Origin: Pseudomonadales bacterium
GTDB taxonomy: Bacteria; Pseudomonadota; Gammaproteobacteria; Pseudomonadales; Azotimanducaceae
NCBI GenBank assembly: GCA_017854255.1
Contig: JAFMIA010000016.1
Span: forward strand, 1-49,981
Length of the DNA: 49,981 nucleotides
Direction of reading: 5' to 3'
In this document: piece by piece, positions 26,184 through 34,322 of the stretch
Layout: every line of letters begins with the position of its first letter
How positions within the stretch are numbered: position 1 is the stretch's first letter
The notes under the pieces: model-generated
What the model saw: only the letters and a program-made list of their open reading frames with translations
Databases searched by the model: none
Told to the model about the DNA's origin: nothing
Translations under genes and position numbers: made by a program

Positions 26184-27152
26184 TCAATGACCGATGACTT
26201 TGCCGAGACGTTGTGCGTCTTCGGTATAGTGCGCATAGGACTGTTTTAGCGTTGCTGAATTGAGCAAGGTGGTCGCGAGCACGTCGCCGGTTTCGGGGTC
26301 TTTGATCACGGTTTTGATCCACATGGATTCGGTTCGAGCGCTTTCGCCTAATCCAACCACTTCGCGTTCCAGTTGATATTCTTGGCCAACAAACAGTGGA
26401 CCTTTGATCATTTTAATTTCAAGGTCGGCAAATAATCCAATTGACGGTCCTTTGGGTCCGGGTAAACCATTCGGCGTGTGACCGACCAATGGGCTAATCA
26501 TTTCAGTTGGGATAATGGCTTTACCCCAAGGTGAGGTCTTGGCTTGCTCGGCGAAGTACCACCGACATGGTTCCGTTATCGTCTCCAATTTGTTCGCCAG
26601 CGTGAAGGGATAGCTGTCGCCAAGATGTTGGTCATAACCCATTGTGACGGTGTCCAGTGCGCTCGACTGATCTCCAATTTTTACGTGTTCGAGTAAGACA
26701 AGGTTTTCTGGTGTTTCCCGTGCTGCCATCAAAGATGCCAAGCGGGTCTCTGGATGATCGGGCCCGAGGGATGCTGTGCCTTCGAGTACGGTTTCACCGG
26801 TTTTTTTTACGGCCCAGATCTTGGTGATATTAGCGCGGCCTGCTGGTCGTTCGACGAAAGCTTGGACCGCTTCGCCTTCTACAACCACATTCTTGAAATG
26901 TGAGCTGATGCAGCCGGACTCGAACCAGCGGTCGCCCCAGATCTGATGCAAAAGCGGATCAAACTGTGAAAAATGCGTTGGGCCCTCAATGGGCGCGCCG
27001 CTAAAACCCAATGCCTGAGCTTGATCATCATCATGAATTGATAAATGGCCGCCGTATTCTTGTTCCGCTAGCATTTGTATAGGGCGTCGAAACGGGCTGA
27101 TTAAAACGCCGTCCTGTTCTTGGATTTCGGTCTCGAAGGGTGTCTGGGTCAT
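26184..27152 (-). CDS. MaoC/hotdog-like protein of unknown specificity
   Basis: A 322-residue cytoplasmic protein with no signal peptide. The layout suggests two hotdog-type halves. The first contains HDDDQAQALGFSGAPIEGPTHFSQ, similar to the MaoC-like hydratase hot-dog helix (G-F-x-G-x-P-I-x-G). The second contains FADLEIKMIKGPLFVGQEYQLEREVVGLGESARTES, like the strand pair of the fold. A CoA-thioester or related small-molecule dehydratase role is possible, but I see no certain catalytic Asp/His dyad. It stands alone on the minus strand, convergent with the selenoprotein gene. Confidence 0.6.
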   Translation of the reverse strand: MTQTPFETEIQEQDGVLISPFRRPIQMLAEQEYGGHLSIHDDDQAQALGFSGAPIEGPTHFSQFDPLLHQIWGDRWFESGCISSHFKNVVVEGEAVQAFVERPAGRANITKIWAVKKTGETVLEGTASLGPDHPETRLASLMAARETPENLVLLEHVKIGDQSSALDTVTMGYDQHLGDSYPFTLANKLETITEPCRWYFAEQAKTSPWGKAIIPTEMISPLVGHTPNGLPGPKGPSIGLFADLEIKMIKGPLFVGQEYQLEREVVGLGESARTESMWIKTVIKDPETGDVLATTLLNSATLKQSYAHYTEDAQRLGKVIGH

Positions 27153-27253
27153 CGTGGTCTCTATTTTGGTTTGAAGATCTAGCTTAGGTTTGGGCGCCGT
27201 GATTTTTCAAGCGCTATCTTTGGCCAGGTTACTGCTCTGCTAAGTAGGGAAGG

Positions 27254-27270
27254 GGCCTGCAATGCAGGCC
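27254..27270 (-). terminator. Hairpin after the polysaccharide deacetylase gene
   Basis: A perfect 7-bp stem (GGCCTGC/GCAGGCC) with a 3-nt loop lies 5 nt beyond the stop of the minus-strand deacetylase gene. No good T-tract follows in that direction, so it is a tentative terminator. Confidence 0.4.
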
Positions 27271-27274
27271 TGTT

Positions 27275-28327
27275 TCAGGGCTCTGCGTACCAAGTGTTGT
27301 CAGAATGCTGTTTCATCCAGAAGTAGGAATGCCAATAGAAGCGGCCGGGTTGATCACTCATCTGGGTGCAGTTATAGCGCGCTCGTCCAGCCGGCAGGGG
27401 CGCGCTTGCTTGAATCAAAATGCCGCTGTGTTTGGATTCGGGCGTGATGGCCCCGTTCGGCCCAAAACAGTTCAAACCGCGCGCATTAAGAAGGCCCAAG
27501 GCGGTCGCATTGATCATGGGTTTTGTTTCAAGCCCGGTCAGGATGGGATTGTGTAATGCGGGCACACCCGGAAAAGCGCGGGTTAAGACCTTCGTTTTAA
27601 AGCTACCGAGATCCGCGTAGGGCCCGCCCATCGGGAACCGTGGGATGACAAGAGGGGCGGGCCGTGACACTGCCCCGCTGTGTTGGCCAAAGACCAAAAA
27701 GTTGGCAGCCTGCAGCTGGTTCACAAGCAACGGATGGTATTCGCCGTAAGGCAAGGCGTAGTGTTTTGGCGCGAAGTCCAGATGCGTCTCAAGGGTTTCC
27801 TGAGCCCGTAGGGTGTCTTGCAAGAATTCGTCCGACCAAGCTTGAAGGCTTTTGTTGACCGGTTTTCTCGCCCAGTGCTGATGGCCTGTGCTGTGATTCG
27901 CAATCTCGGCGCCTGCAGCCTTCATCGCCTTCAACTCATCCCAAGCCAGGTAGCGCCCACCGGGTCTGCCAACCAGGTCAGTGGCCACGAAAATGGTGAA
28001 GGGCCAGCCTCTGGCGCGCAGGAGAGGGAAGGCCTCGGTAAAAATACTCCGATAGGCATCATCAAAGGTAATTGCGACTTCAAGCGCGTTTGCGCTGGCA
28101 TCACCTTCGTTTTGTTGTGAGAAATGCTCGCTGAGCGAAACAATGTTAAAACCAGACTGAGCCAAGTGCTCAAGATGCGCCGCAAAGACTTCGGGTTTTG
28201 TGCTGGTCGAAAACGGGGTGTCATCCGCAATATGGTGATACTGCAAGATCACCAAGGCATGGGCCGAGTTGTGCAGCAGTGTGAATAGGAAAACCAAGAC
28301 AAGCAAAAAGCGATCGGTGGTAATCAT
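27275..28327 (-). CDS. Exported polysaccharide deacetylase (NodB-type)
   Basis: A 350-residue carbohydrate esterase family 4 protein with an N-terminal signal peptide ([18 protein letters not shown]). It has the start-of-fold motif [11 protein letters not shown], motif 1 TFDDAYRS (Asp89, Asp90) and motif 2 HSTGH (His145, His149), plus the later PYGEYHP segment. It should remove N- or O-acetyl groups from an envelope or external glycan; the substrate is unknown. The arrangement resembles PgaB/IcaB-like deacetylases, but no poly-GlcNAc synthesis genes are nearby. It is divergent from ttcA, with the ttcA start 58 bp beyond its own. Confidence 0.88.
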   Translation of the reverse strand: MITTDRFLLVLVFLFTLLHNSAHALVILQYHHIADDTPFSTSTKPEVFAAHLEHLAQSGFNIVSLSEHFSQQNEGDASANALEVAITFDDAYRSIFTEAFPLLRARGWPFTIFVATDLVGRPGGRYLAWDELKAMKAAGAEIANHSTGHQHWARKPVNKSLQAWSDEFLQDTLRAQETLETHLDFAPKHYALPYGEYHPLLVNQLQAANFLVFGQHSGAVSRPAPLVIPRFPMGGPYADLGSFKTKVLTRAFPGVPALHNPILTGLETKPMINATALGLLNARGLNCFGPNGAITPESKHSGILIQASAPLPAGRARYNCTQMSDQPGRFYWHSYFWMKQHSDNTWYAEP

Positions 28328-28385
28328 TTCAGATCAGTTCTCCTCGGTGTTAAACTTTGCGCGGAAAATCTTAGAGTACTCTGTT

Positions 28386-29222
28386 ATGCCCGATCAGTCT
28401 CCCGAAGCCAAAGCCAAGCGCGAGGGCATTAAACTCGAGAAGCGATTGCGCCGAGAGGTTGGGCGTGCCATTGGTGATTTCAACATGATCGAGGCGGGCG
28501 ACAAGGTGATGGTGTGCTTGTCGGGTGGTAAAGATTCCTACGCAATGCTCGATCTTTTGATGACACTCAAGACCCGAGCGCCCATCGATTTTGACCTGGT
28601 GGCGGTGAACCTAGACCAAAAGCAACCGGGGTTTCCTGAAACGGTGTTGCCCAATTATTTGGCAGGCCTTGGCGTTGATTTCCACATTTTGGAAGAAGAT
28701 ACCTACTCTCTGGTTACCGAAATGGTGCCGGAAGGTAAGACCTACTGCGGCTGGTGCAGTCGTTTCCGCCGCGGGATCCTATATCGTTATGCCAAAGAGC
28801 AAGGGTTTACCAAGATCGCCCTCGGCCACCATCGCGACGACTTGATTGAGACCTTGTTCCTCAATCTGTTTCACGGCGGAAAATTAAAGTCCATGCCACC
28901 GAAATTATTGTCTGATGATGGTGGTAATGTCGTGATCCGGCCGCTGGCCTACTGTCGCGAAAAGGACCTCGTCGAATACGCGGATTTGCGCGCCTTCCCA
29001 ATCATTCCCTGTAACTTGTGCGGGTCTCAGGATAATTTGCAGCGGCAAGTGATTAAGGAAATGCTTGTGGCGTGGGATAAACAGTTCCCTGGACGAATCG
29101 AGACCATTTTTCGCGCGTTGAGCAGTGTTGCGCCGTCACAACTCTTAGACCGCTCGCTGTTTAATTTCGAAGACCTCAGCGCCAAACCACAACGCTTGCT
29201 CGATCTTGTAAACCTCTCCTAG
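28386..29222 (+). CDS. ttcA: tRNA 2-thiocytidine(32) synthetase TtcA
   Basis: A cytoplasmic [4Fe-4S] enzyme that thiolates cytidine 32 in certain tRNAs using ATP. The 278-residue protein has the PP-loop [12 protein letters not shown], the cluster-binding CGWC and CNLCGS motifs, and the family [28 protein letters not shown]. The ATG at 28386 is chosen because conserved sequence begins shortly after [14 protein letters not shown]; an upstream frame extension is antisense to the deacetylase. No strong ribosome binding site is visible. TusA, a sulfur carrier, is encoded 0.7 kb downstream. Confidence 0.96.
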   Translation: MPDQSPEAKAKREGIKLEKRLRREVGRAIGDFNMIEAGDKVMVCLSGGKDSYAMLDLLMTLKTRAPIDFDLVAVNLDQKQPGFPETVLPNYLAGLGVDFHILEEDTYSLVTEMVPEGKTYCGWCSRFRRGILYRYAKEQGFTKIALGHHRDDLIETLFLNLFHGGKLKSMPPKLLSDDGGNVVIRPLAYCREKDLVEYADLRAFPIIPCNLCGSQDNLQRQVIKEMLVAWDKQFPGRIETIFRALSSVAPSQLLDRSLFNFEDLSAKPQRLLDLVNLS

Positions 29223-29224
29223 CA

Positions 29225-29260
29225 CAGCGGTTTACTTGCACGCCCTAATCATAACCGCTG
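29225..29260. repeat. Inverted repeat between ttcA and yheU
   Basis: Perfect 8-bp arms CAGCGGTT and AACCGCTG are separated by 20 bp, just after the ttcA stop and 38 bp before yheU. It may be an operator or an RNA structure; there is no T-tract. Confidence 0.4.
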
Positions 29261-29297
29261 ATCAAAGACCCACCGCAGAACGAGGTTCAACCAAAGG

Positions 29298-29555
29298 ATG
29301 TATATTCCATTTGAATCGCTTAGTGCTGAGGCCCAGCAGGGTCTGATCGAAGCCTTTGTGCTGCGAGAAGGCACGGACTATGGCCCGGTCGAATACAGTT
29401 TTGAAGAAAAATGCAAAATGGTGCGATTGCAACTGGCGTCGGGCAAAGCTTTAATTGAGTTTGACTCGGATAGTGAAACGGCGCTCATTGTCTCGGCTGA
29501 GGCGGCAAGCGAAAAAAAATCAGTGCATCGCTTCAAGGATGGTGATCCGCTCTGA
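29298..29555 (+). CDS. yheU: YheU family protein (UPF0270)
   Basis: An 85-residue protein matching the YheU family by MYIPFESLSAEAQQGLIEAFVLREGTDYG, the conserved N-terminal block. The family has no established function. It is longer than E. coli YheU (72) by a variable tail (EAASEKKSVHRFKDGDPL). The last 36 bp overlap the convergent ABM-domain gene. Confidence 0.9.
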   Translation: MYIPFESLSAEAQQGLIEAFVLREGTDYGPVEYSFEEKCKMVRLQLASGKALIEFDSDSETALIVSAEAASEKKSVHRFKDGDPL

Positions 29556-29807
29556 GCTCTCGAGCAGAGGACCAATCTCTGTAAGGACTCGGCGGCGCTC
29601 GTCAGAGGCATACCAAGCCTGCCAATCGACCAGGCGGTCCCATTTAGACAAGATGATTCTTCTGTGAGAATTGCCTGTTTCTTTTAAGGATTCGCCGCCC
29701 AAGCAACCGGGCGCCTCGTTAACCGAATGAATCACACGACGGATGGTGCAATCGTAGTAATGCGCGAGCCCCTCAGCGATCTGACGTTCTATCAATACTT
29801 TGATCAT
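29520..29807 (-). CDS. Antibiotic biosynthesis monooxygenase (ABM) domain protein
   Basis: A 95-residue single-domain ferredoxin-like alpha/beta-barrel protein: MIKVLIERQIAEGL, then APGCLGGESL, RRIILSKWDRLVDWQAWYASDERR and ITILEA, the usual order of ABM-like small proteins. Such proteins include cofactor-free monooxygenases and haem-degrading enzymes as well as non-catalytic members; no specific function is assigned. It overlaps the yheU 3' end in the opposite direction. Confidence 0.75.
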   Translation of the reverse strand: MIKVLIERQIAEGLAHYYDCTIRRVIHSVNEAPGCLGGESLKETGNSHRRIILSKWDRLVDWQAWYASDERRRVLTEIGPLLESSERITILEAMH

Positions 29808-29913
29808 GATGCCCCCTAGCCGGTTGCGCGCGATTATACTGATGCAGCGGCTCGACTCAACCTTTGTGGCATAATGGCAAGGGCAAGATGCGCTGTAAAT
29901 TGAGAGGTGACGA

Positions 29914-30141
29914 GTGGATGCGGATTACGAATTAGATGCCCTAGGACTGCGCTGTCCGGAACCCCTCATGCTGTTAAGAAATAAAGTTCGGGAGATGAAC
30001 CAGGGCGACGTCATTAAAGTGCTCGCAACCGATCCCTCAACCAGCTGGGATTTCGAAAATTTTTGTCGATTTATGAATCATGAAATGCTCGAAAAAATCG
30101 AAAATGAATCGGGGTATCAGTATTGGATTAAAAAGGGATGA
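29914..30141 (+). CDS. tusA: Sulfur carrier protein TusA family
   Basis: A 75-residue SirA/TusA-fold protein. The persulfide-carrying Cys lies in LGLRCPEPLM, the family hallmark, and the C-terminal DPSTSWDFENFCRFMNHE is conserved. TusA relays sulfur from IscS to tRNA thiolation (mnm5s2U) and other pathways. GTG start with GAGAGG about 6 nt upstream. Its stop overlaps the next start (ATGA). Confidence 0.93.
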   Translation: MDADYELDALGLRCPEPLMLLRNKVREMNQGDVIKVLATDPSTSWDFENFCRFMNHEMLEKIENESGYQYWIKKG

Positions 30142-30614
30142 CTGCTGGGGCGCTGCCAGGTTTTTATTTTGCGTATGGCAGCAATATGGATGTTGAGCGG
30201 GTCCAGCTGCGCGGCATGGCCTTTGTTCGACGATGCTCCGGGCGGCTAGCAGGATACCGTTTGGTCTTTAATAAGCGTGCCAAGGGGGCGCAGGGGATTG
30301 CGCACGCCAACGTTGAGCCTTCGATCACCAGCGCGGTAGAGGGCGTGCTGTATGCGCTTGCCGCGCCCGAGAACATCCTCCAAATGGATCCTTATGAAGG
30401 ATATCCCGTCCGCTACAACCGCCGGATTCTGCCAATTGAAACCGAGACGGGCGTTGCGGCAGCTTGGGTTTATCAGGCGAATCCGCAGTTCATTGAAACC
30501 GGCTGCAAGCCAACGCAAAGCTACCTCAATCATTTATTAGCGGGCGCTGAGTTTCTGTCAGCATCTTACCTGGCGGACCTTATGGCAACACCCGTTGCAG
30601 AGGCGGTCTCTTGA
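30138..30614 (+). CDS. Gamma-glutamylcyclotransferase family protein
   Basis: A 158-residue protein with the glycine-rich substrate loop YGSN (residues 13-16) and the general-base Glu in MDPYEGYP (Glu87), as in GGCT/AIG2-like enzymes that release 5-oxoproline from gamma-glutamyl amines or peptides. The exact substrate is unknown. It is translationally coupled to tusA by ATGA and overlaps the epmC start (TTGA). Confidence 0.85.
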   Translation: MTAGALPGFYFAYGSNMDVERVQLRGMAFVRRCSGRLAGYRLVFNKRAKGAQGIAHANVEPSITSAVEGVLYALAAPENILQMDPYEGYPVRYNRRILPIETETGVAAAWVYQANPQFIETGCKPTQSYLNHLLAGAEFLSASYLADLMATPVAEAVS

Positions 30615-31141
30615 AGCCCCCAATGCCCGTCAGTCAGATCATCGAGGTCTTTAACAAGCGCCTAGGCGCGCGCTATGGCGTGCGGCTGAAAGGCGGCGGC
30701 GCCGAACCGTTTTATCAGGCGCCCAAGGCGGCTGAATGTGCTCTCATCGTTTTTCGAGCAGACTATAGCGCCAGTGCGCTGCATGAAGTGGCGCATTGGT
30801 GTTTGGCCGGCCCCCAGCGCCGGCTCTTGGATGACTATGGTTATTGGTACTTGCCAGCCCGAAATGCTGCCCAGCAAGCGGCTTTCGAGGCGGTTGAAGC
30901 CAGGCCCCAAGCGTTGGAAGCGCTTTTTGCCGAAGCAGCCGGGGTCGATTTTCAAGTCAGTAGTGATGACGTGGCATCCCTACCGAGTCCCGCTTTTAAG
31001 GCGCGGGTTGCGGCTGAGCGTCGCTTGATCGAGCAACAACTGCCGGTCAGGGCAAAATGCTTTCTGGCCGCGTTGCAGGGTGCCAATGCGTTAATTGTGC
31101 CAACTGCCTCGCGAACTGCCTCGCGCGCAGTGAATGGTTAA
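30611..31141 (+). CDS. epmC: Elongation factor P hydroxylase EpmC (YfcM)
   Basis: EpmC hydroxylates the beta-lysyl-lysine of elongation factor P. The 176-residue protein has the metal motif HEVAHWCLAG (His58, Glu59, His62) and the family DYGYWYLPARN and QAAFEAVEARPQALE. The start is either TTG at 30611, overlapping the previous stop with GAGG 8 nt upstream, or ATG at 30623. The last ten codons come from a 12-bp tandem repeat (TASRTASR) and the stop codon is inside an 18-bp repeat, so the C-terminus is probably recently altered. EpmA and EpmB are not in the window. Confidence 0.9.
   Translation: MKPPMPVSQIIEVFNKRLGARYGVRLKGGGAEPFYQAPKAAECALIVFRADYSASALHEVAHWCLAGPQRRLLDDYGYWYLPARNAAQQAAFEAVEARPQALEALFAEAAGVDFQVSSDDVASLPSPAFKARVAAERRLIEQQLPVRAKCFLAALQGANALIVPTASRTASRAVNG
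31102..31125 (+). repeat. 12-bp tandem duplication at the 3' end of epmC
   Basis: AACTGCCTCGCG is present twice in direct tandem, encoding the terminal TASRTASR. It lies just upstream of the 18-bp repeat block. Confidence 0.8.
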
Positions 31142-31189
31142 AACAGTCTGAACCGGTAAAACAGTCTGAACGGTTAAAACAGTCTGAAC
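31136..31189 (+). repeat. 18-bp tandem repeat, three copies
   Basis: Three in-phase 18-bp units: GGTTAAAACAGTCTGAAC (31136-31153), the same with a two-base difference (CGGT start, 31154-31171) and the same again (31172-31189). The first contains the epmC stop codon. The block ends 22 bp before the AGGAG of the next gene, so copy-number change would alter the epmC-paaI spacer. Confidence 0.85.
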
Positions 31190-31222
31190 GACTCACAAAG
31201 TTAAACAAAATAGGAGCATGGG

Positions 31223-31642
31223 ATGCGTTTTCCAGGAACCATGATGGTGCAGACGGGGTTCGACCCGGCCGAGGATCACATCGGACCGTTTTACTTTGAG
31301 CCTAAAGGGACCGCGGCTTTTGGGGGTTATGGCTTCGAGCTCAAAGCGAAGCATTGTAATGCGATGGGGTCCGTCCATGGCGGCGTTCTGATGACCTTTG
31401 CAGATTTCGCGCTCTGTATGGCAGCGACCGATCACTATGAAACTGAGACCTGCGTGACCGTCAGTTTTTCCTGTGAGTTTCTTCGAGGCGCAGAACTGGG
31501 GCAGGTTATCGCTTGTCAGCCCAGGATTAACCGAAAAACAGGTTCACTGGTCTTTGTTTCCGGCGAATGCACGGTTGAGGGCGAACCGTGCTTTAGCTTC
31601 AGTTCTGTTGTCAAGCGGCTCAGTCTGGACCGGCTGCGGTAA
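31223..31642 (+). CDS. PaaI-family hotdog thioesterase
   Basis: A 139-residue hotdog protein with the PaaI/4HBT helix motif NAMGSVHGGVLMTFADFALCMAA; the usual Asn/His-Gly-Gly and Asp catalytic region is preserved. It probably hydrolyses an acyl- or aryl-CoA thioester. AGGAG lies 6 nt before the ATG at 31223. The stop overlaps the ATG of the next gene (TAATG), which indicates co-translation. Confidence 0.85.
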   Translation: MRFPGTMMVQTGFDPAEDHIGPFYFEPKGTAAFGGYGFELKAKHCNAMGSVHGGVLMTFADFALCMAATDHYETETCVTVSFSCEFLRGAELGQVIACQPRINRKTGSLVFVSGECTVEGEPCFSFSSVVKRLSLDRLR

Positions 31643-32775
31643 TGCACGGCGGCGCACAGAAACTGCGCATTGGATTGCTGATGAATCCCTGCGCGGGCAT
31701 CGGTGGTCCGGCGGGTCTGAAGGGCAGCGACGGGGTTGAGGTGCAGACACTCGCGCGCGCACAGGGTATTGAAAGTCAGGTCTGCCGCCGGGTGGTGATG
31801 GCCCTCACGTCTCTGGCGCATCAGCTTGGCGACTTGCACTGGGTGACGTGTAGTGGGGCAATGGGTGAGCAAGCACTTTTAGCTTTAGGGATTCGTGACA
31901 GCGAGATTGTGTATATCACCCCCGCTGAAACCGAAGGTCAGGATACAAAGCGCGCAACGCGCGCGCTGCAGGACGCGAAGGTTGATGTGTTGCTGTTTGC
32001 TGGCGGAGACGGCACCGCCCGGGACCTGCTCGATGCCGCAAATGCGGGTCAAAGCATTCTCGGTATTCCGTGTGGTGTCAAAATGCACTCCGGCGTGTTT
32101 GCAAATCATCCACTGGCGGTGGCAGAAATATTGCGTGATCTGCTTGCCGGGAGGCTCTTGTCCGCCACGGTCGGTGAAGTCCGGGATATTGATGAAGTGG
32201 CTTTTCGGCAGGGTCGGGTCATTGCAAAGTTCTACGGCGAGTTACAGATCCCTGCGGCGTTAAGCTACATCCAGAGCACCAAGGTTGGCGGACGCGAGTC
32301 GGAAGGCTTGGCTCAACAAGAGATTGCGGCCGACTTCGTTGATTCAATGCTGCCGGGTATCATCTACTTTATGGGCAGTGGTCAGACCGTTGCGGGTATT
32401 ATGGCGGCGCTGGGTTTGCCGAATACGCTGCTCGGCGTCGATGTTATCTGCAATCAGGGCGTGCTACAAAACGATGTGACGTCGTTGGATTTGCTGCATT
32501 GGACAACGCAGGGGCAATGCCGGATTGTGGTGACGGTTATTGGTGGGCAAGGGCATGTGTTTGGCCGGGGTAATCAGCAATTTAGCCCAGAGGTCATTCG
32601 GGCGGTCGGGCTACCCGCAATCGAGGTGGTCGCCACTAAGACCAAACTGGAGGGCCTGACGAGTGGGTTCGTCATTGTGGATACGGGTGATCCAGACCTG
32701 GATGTGGCGCTGTCGGGGATCCACCGAATTCGAACAGGCTATCAAGATGCGGTTTTGATGCGTTGGGGAACATAG
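31642..32775 (+). CDS. ATP-NAD kinase family protein (COG3199 type)
   Basis: A 377-residue protein with the ATP-NAD kinase family start GLLMNPCAGIGGPAGLKGSDG, the phosphate-binding FAGGDGTARDLLD near residue 120 and GIPCGVKMHSGVFA near 150. It is larger than NadK (~295) and belongs to the long group whose physiological substrate is not settled. Coupled to the PaaI thioesterase gene by a 1-nt overlap. Distinct from the AcoX-like kinase at 12167-13192. Confidence 0.85.
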   Translation: MHGGAQKLRIGLLMNPCAGIGGPAGLKGSDGVEVQTLARAQGIESQVCRRVVMALTSLAHQLGDLHWVTCSGAMGEQALLALGIRDSEIVYITPAETEGQDTKRATRALQDAKVDVLLFAGGDGTARDLLDAANAGQSILGIPCGVKMHSGVFANHPLAVAEILRDLLAGRLLSATVGEVRDIDEVAFRQGRVIAKFYGELQIPAALSYIQSTKVGGRESEGLAQQEIAADFVDSMLPGIIYFMGSGQTVAGIMAALGLPNTLLGVDVICNQGVLQNDVTSLDLLHWTTQGQCRIVVTVIGGQGHVFGRGNQQFSPEVIRAVGLPAIEVVATKTKLEGLTSGFVIVDTGDPDLDVALSGIHRIRTGYQDAVLMRWGT

Positions 32776-32883
32776 GATTAATGCCGCTGAACGGGTGCGC
32801 AATAAGGCGCTGATCCGCGTAATACCCCTCAGTGGCCCTTGATGTGGTTTGGCAGTTGATTCCAGCGATATGAACCACGTGGG

Positions 32884-32897
32884 CTGTTTCGAAACAG
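32884..32897. promoter_or_regulatory. 14-bp perfect palindrome upstream of the YceI-like gene
   Basis: CTGTTTCGAAACAG is fully self-complementary and ends 22 bp before the ATG of the next gene. It resembles a LexA box (CTGT-N8-ACAG) but has N6 between the arms, so LexA is unlikely. A different dimeric repressor is possible. Confidence 0.4.
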
Positions 32898-32919
32898 AGT
32901 TTAATAAGGACGTTCAACA

Positions 32920-33513
32920 ATGAAACAACGGTTATTAATCACGGCTAAGCAGATGCTCATGATCCCAGTGGGGTTTTTACTTTGGAGCGCGCAGGGTTTG
33001 GCGGACTCGGCGTATCGTTTGAATCTTGAGACTGCGGTTGTCGGTGTGACATCAACCAAGAACGATCGAATCAGTGAACGACACCAAATTAAATTTAAAA
33101 CGGGCACCGTGTCGAGCACGGGTCAAGTTGATTTGGTGCTCGATTTGCGCACCACCGAAACCAACATTCCGATTCGAAATGAGCGCATGCAGCAGCATCT
33201 GTTTGCGCAATTCCCGCTTGCAACGGTCTCTGCCCAGTTGCCGCCAGACGTATTTGCCAAGGCTCGAGCAGGCAAGGCAATCTCCGAGCCCGTAGTCGTA
33301 ACACTGGTTGCCAACGGGGTCGCGCAAACGTACTCAATGCAGATGGTGCTCGAGCAGGATGTGATGGGCGGCCTGATCGTTTCGGGAAAGACCGAGATTG
33401 ATGTGAGCCTGTTTGGTTATGGCGCAGGGATCGAGATGCTACGCAACCTGGCCGGATTGCTTTCGATCAGCACGCTCGTGCCGGTTGATTTTTTATTGCC
33501 GTTTGATGACTGA
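32920..33513 (+). CDS. Exported YceI-like protein
   Basis: A 197-residue protein with a signal peptide ending near residue 29 (MIPVGFLLWSAQGLA|DS). The rest fits a divergent YceI lipocalin-like fold: a strand-rich body with DLRTTETNIPIRNERMQQHLF and FPLATVSAQLP, equivalent to the YceI paired motif in which a modified residue range precedes F-P-x-A. YceI proteins bind isoprenoid lipids in the periplasm; here that is only inferred. Its end overlaps the methyltransferase start by 8 nt. Confidence 0.65.
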   Translation: MKQRLLITAKQMLMIPVGFLLWSAQGLADSAYRLNLETAVVGVTSTKNDRISERHQIKFKTGTVSSTGQVDLVLDLRTTETNIPIRNERMQQHLFAQFPLATVSAQLPPDVFAKARAGKAISEPVVVTLVANGVAQTYSMQMVLEQDVMGGLIVSGKTEIDVSLFGYGAGIEMLRNLAGLLSISTLVPVDFLLPFDD

Positions 33514-34270
33514 TCATCTGACTGAAAATCAACGGTTTTGGGACGCCTATGCCCCTAAATGGATCGAGCGGGGGGAAGCGGCATGGCGCGCCGAGCAACC
33601 CTACTGGGGAATTTGGGCGACGCCGGAGTCTGAGCTGGCGCTCATTCCCAGCGACCTGGCAGGGCGGTCAGTGGTTGAGTTGGGGTGTGGAACAGGCTAT
33701 GTCTCGCGCTGGTTTGAGCAACGCGGGGCTTCTGTCACGGCCGTTGATTTGTCCCGCCAGCAATTGGCCACAGCCAAGCGGTTCGCGGCGCAGTTTCAAT
33801 CAGAGATTACCTTCATCCAAAGCAATGCTGAAGCCACGCCGCTACCCAACCGCTGTGCAGACATTGTGGTCAGCGAGTATGGCGCGGCCATTTGGTGCGA
33901 TCCGTATCGATGGATTCCTGAAGCGGCAAGACTTTTGGTGCCAGGCGGCCGGTTGATTTTTCTTGGCCATTCTCCTTGGGCCATGGTGTGTACGGATGAT
34001 GACGGTGAAGCCGTAACGAATGCCATGAAACGGAGCTACTTCGAGCTGCATCGAATAGATTGGACCGATGCGGCCATAGACCCAGGCGGCATCGAATTTA
34101 ATTTACCGTTGTCGAAATGGTTCCGGCTGTTTCGGGAGCAGGGCTTTCGCTTAGATGATTATTTAGAGATTCAGGCGCCAATGAACAAATCACCCGATCA
34201 GTTCTCAACCCCTTGGGAATGGGCCAGGGCCTATCCATCCGAGCAGGTTTTCAAGCTAACCAAAGTGTGA
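33506..34270 (+). CDS. Class I SAM-dependent methyltransferase
   Basis: A 254-residue protein with the SAM-binding motif VVELGCGTGYVSRWF (near residue 54), the acidic VTAVDLSRQQL and the post-motif ADIVVSEYGAAIW. The C-terminal region (PWEWARAYPSEQVFKL) resembles generic Methyltransf_11 proteins acting on small molecules; substrate unknown. The ATG at 33506 is chosen over an upstream start that would read 31 residues in the YceI-like gene's other frame. It overlaps the preceding gene by 8 nt. Confidence 0.85.
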   Translation: MTDHLTENQRFWDAYAPKWIERGEAAWRAEQPYWGIWATPESELALIPSDLAGRSVVELGCGTGYVSRWFEQRGASVTAVDLSRQQLATAKRFAAQFQSEITFIQSNAEATPLPNRCADIVVSEYGAAIWCDPYRWIPEAARLLVPGGRLIFLGHSPWAMVCTDDDGEAVTNAMKRSYFELHRIDWTDAAIDPGGIEFNLPLSKWFRLFREQGFRLDDYLEIQAPMNKSPDQFSTPWEWARAYPSEQVFKLTKV

Positions 34271-34322
34271 TGCGTGGCGGTTGCATCAAATATAGATTGG
34301 GTAGGGGCTGACCGGTGCCTCG

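Noticed and set aside
31057-31299. Open frame encoding repeated KQSE-like residues across the epmC 3' end
   Set aside because: It is the 18-bp DNA repeat read in another frame; epmC and the PaaI gene explain the coding content on either side.
32884-32897. LexA (SOS) box
   Set aside because: LexA boxes in gammaproteobacteria are CTGT-N8-ACAG; this has N6, so the arms sit two base pairs too close.
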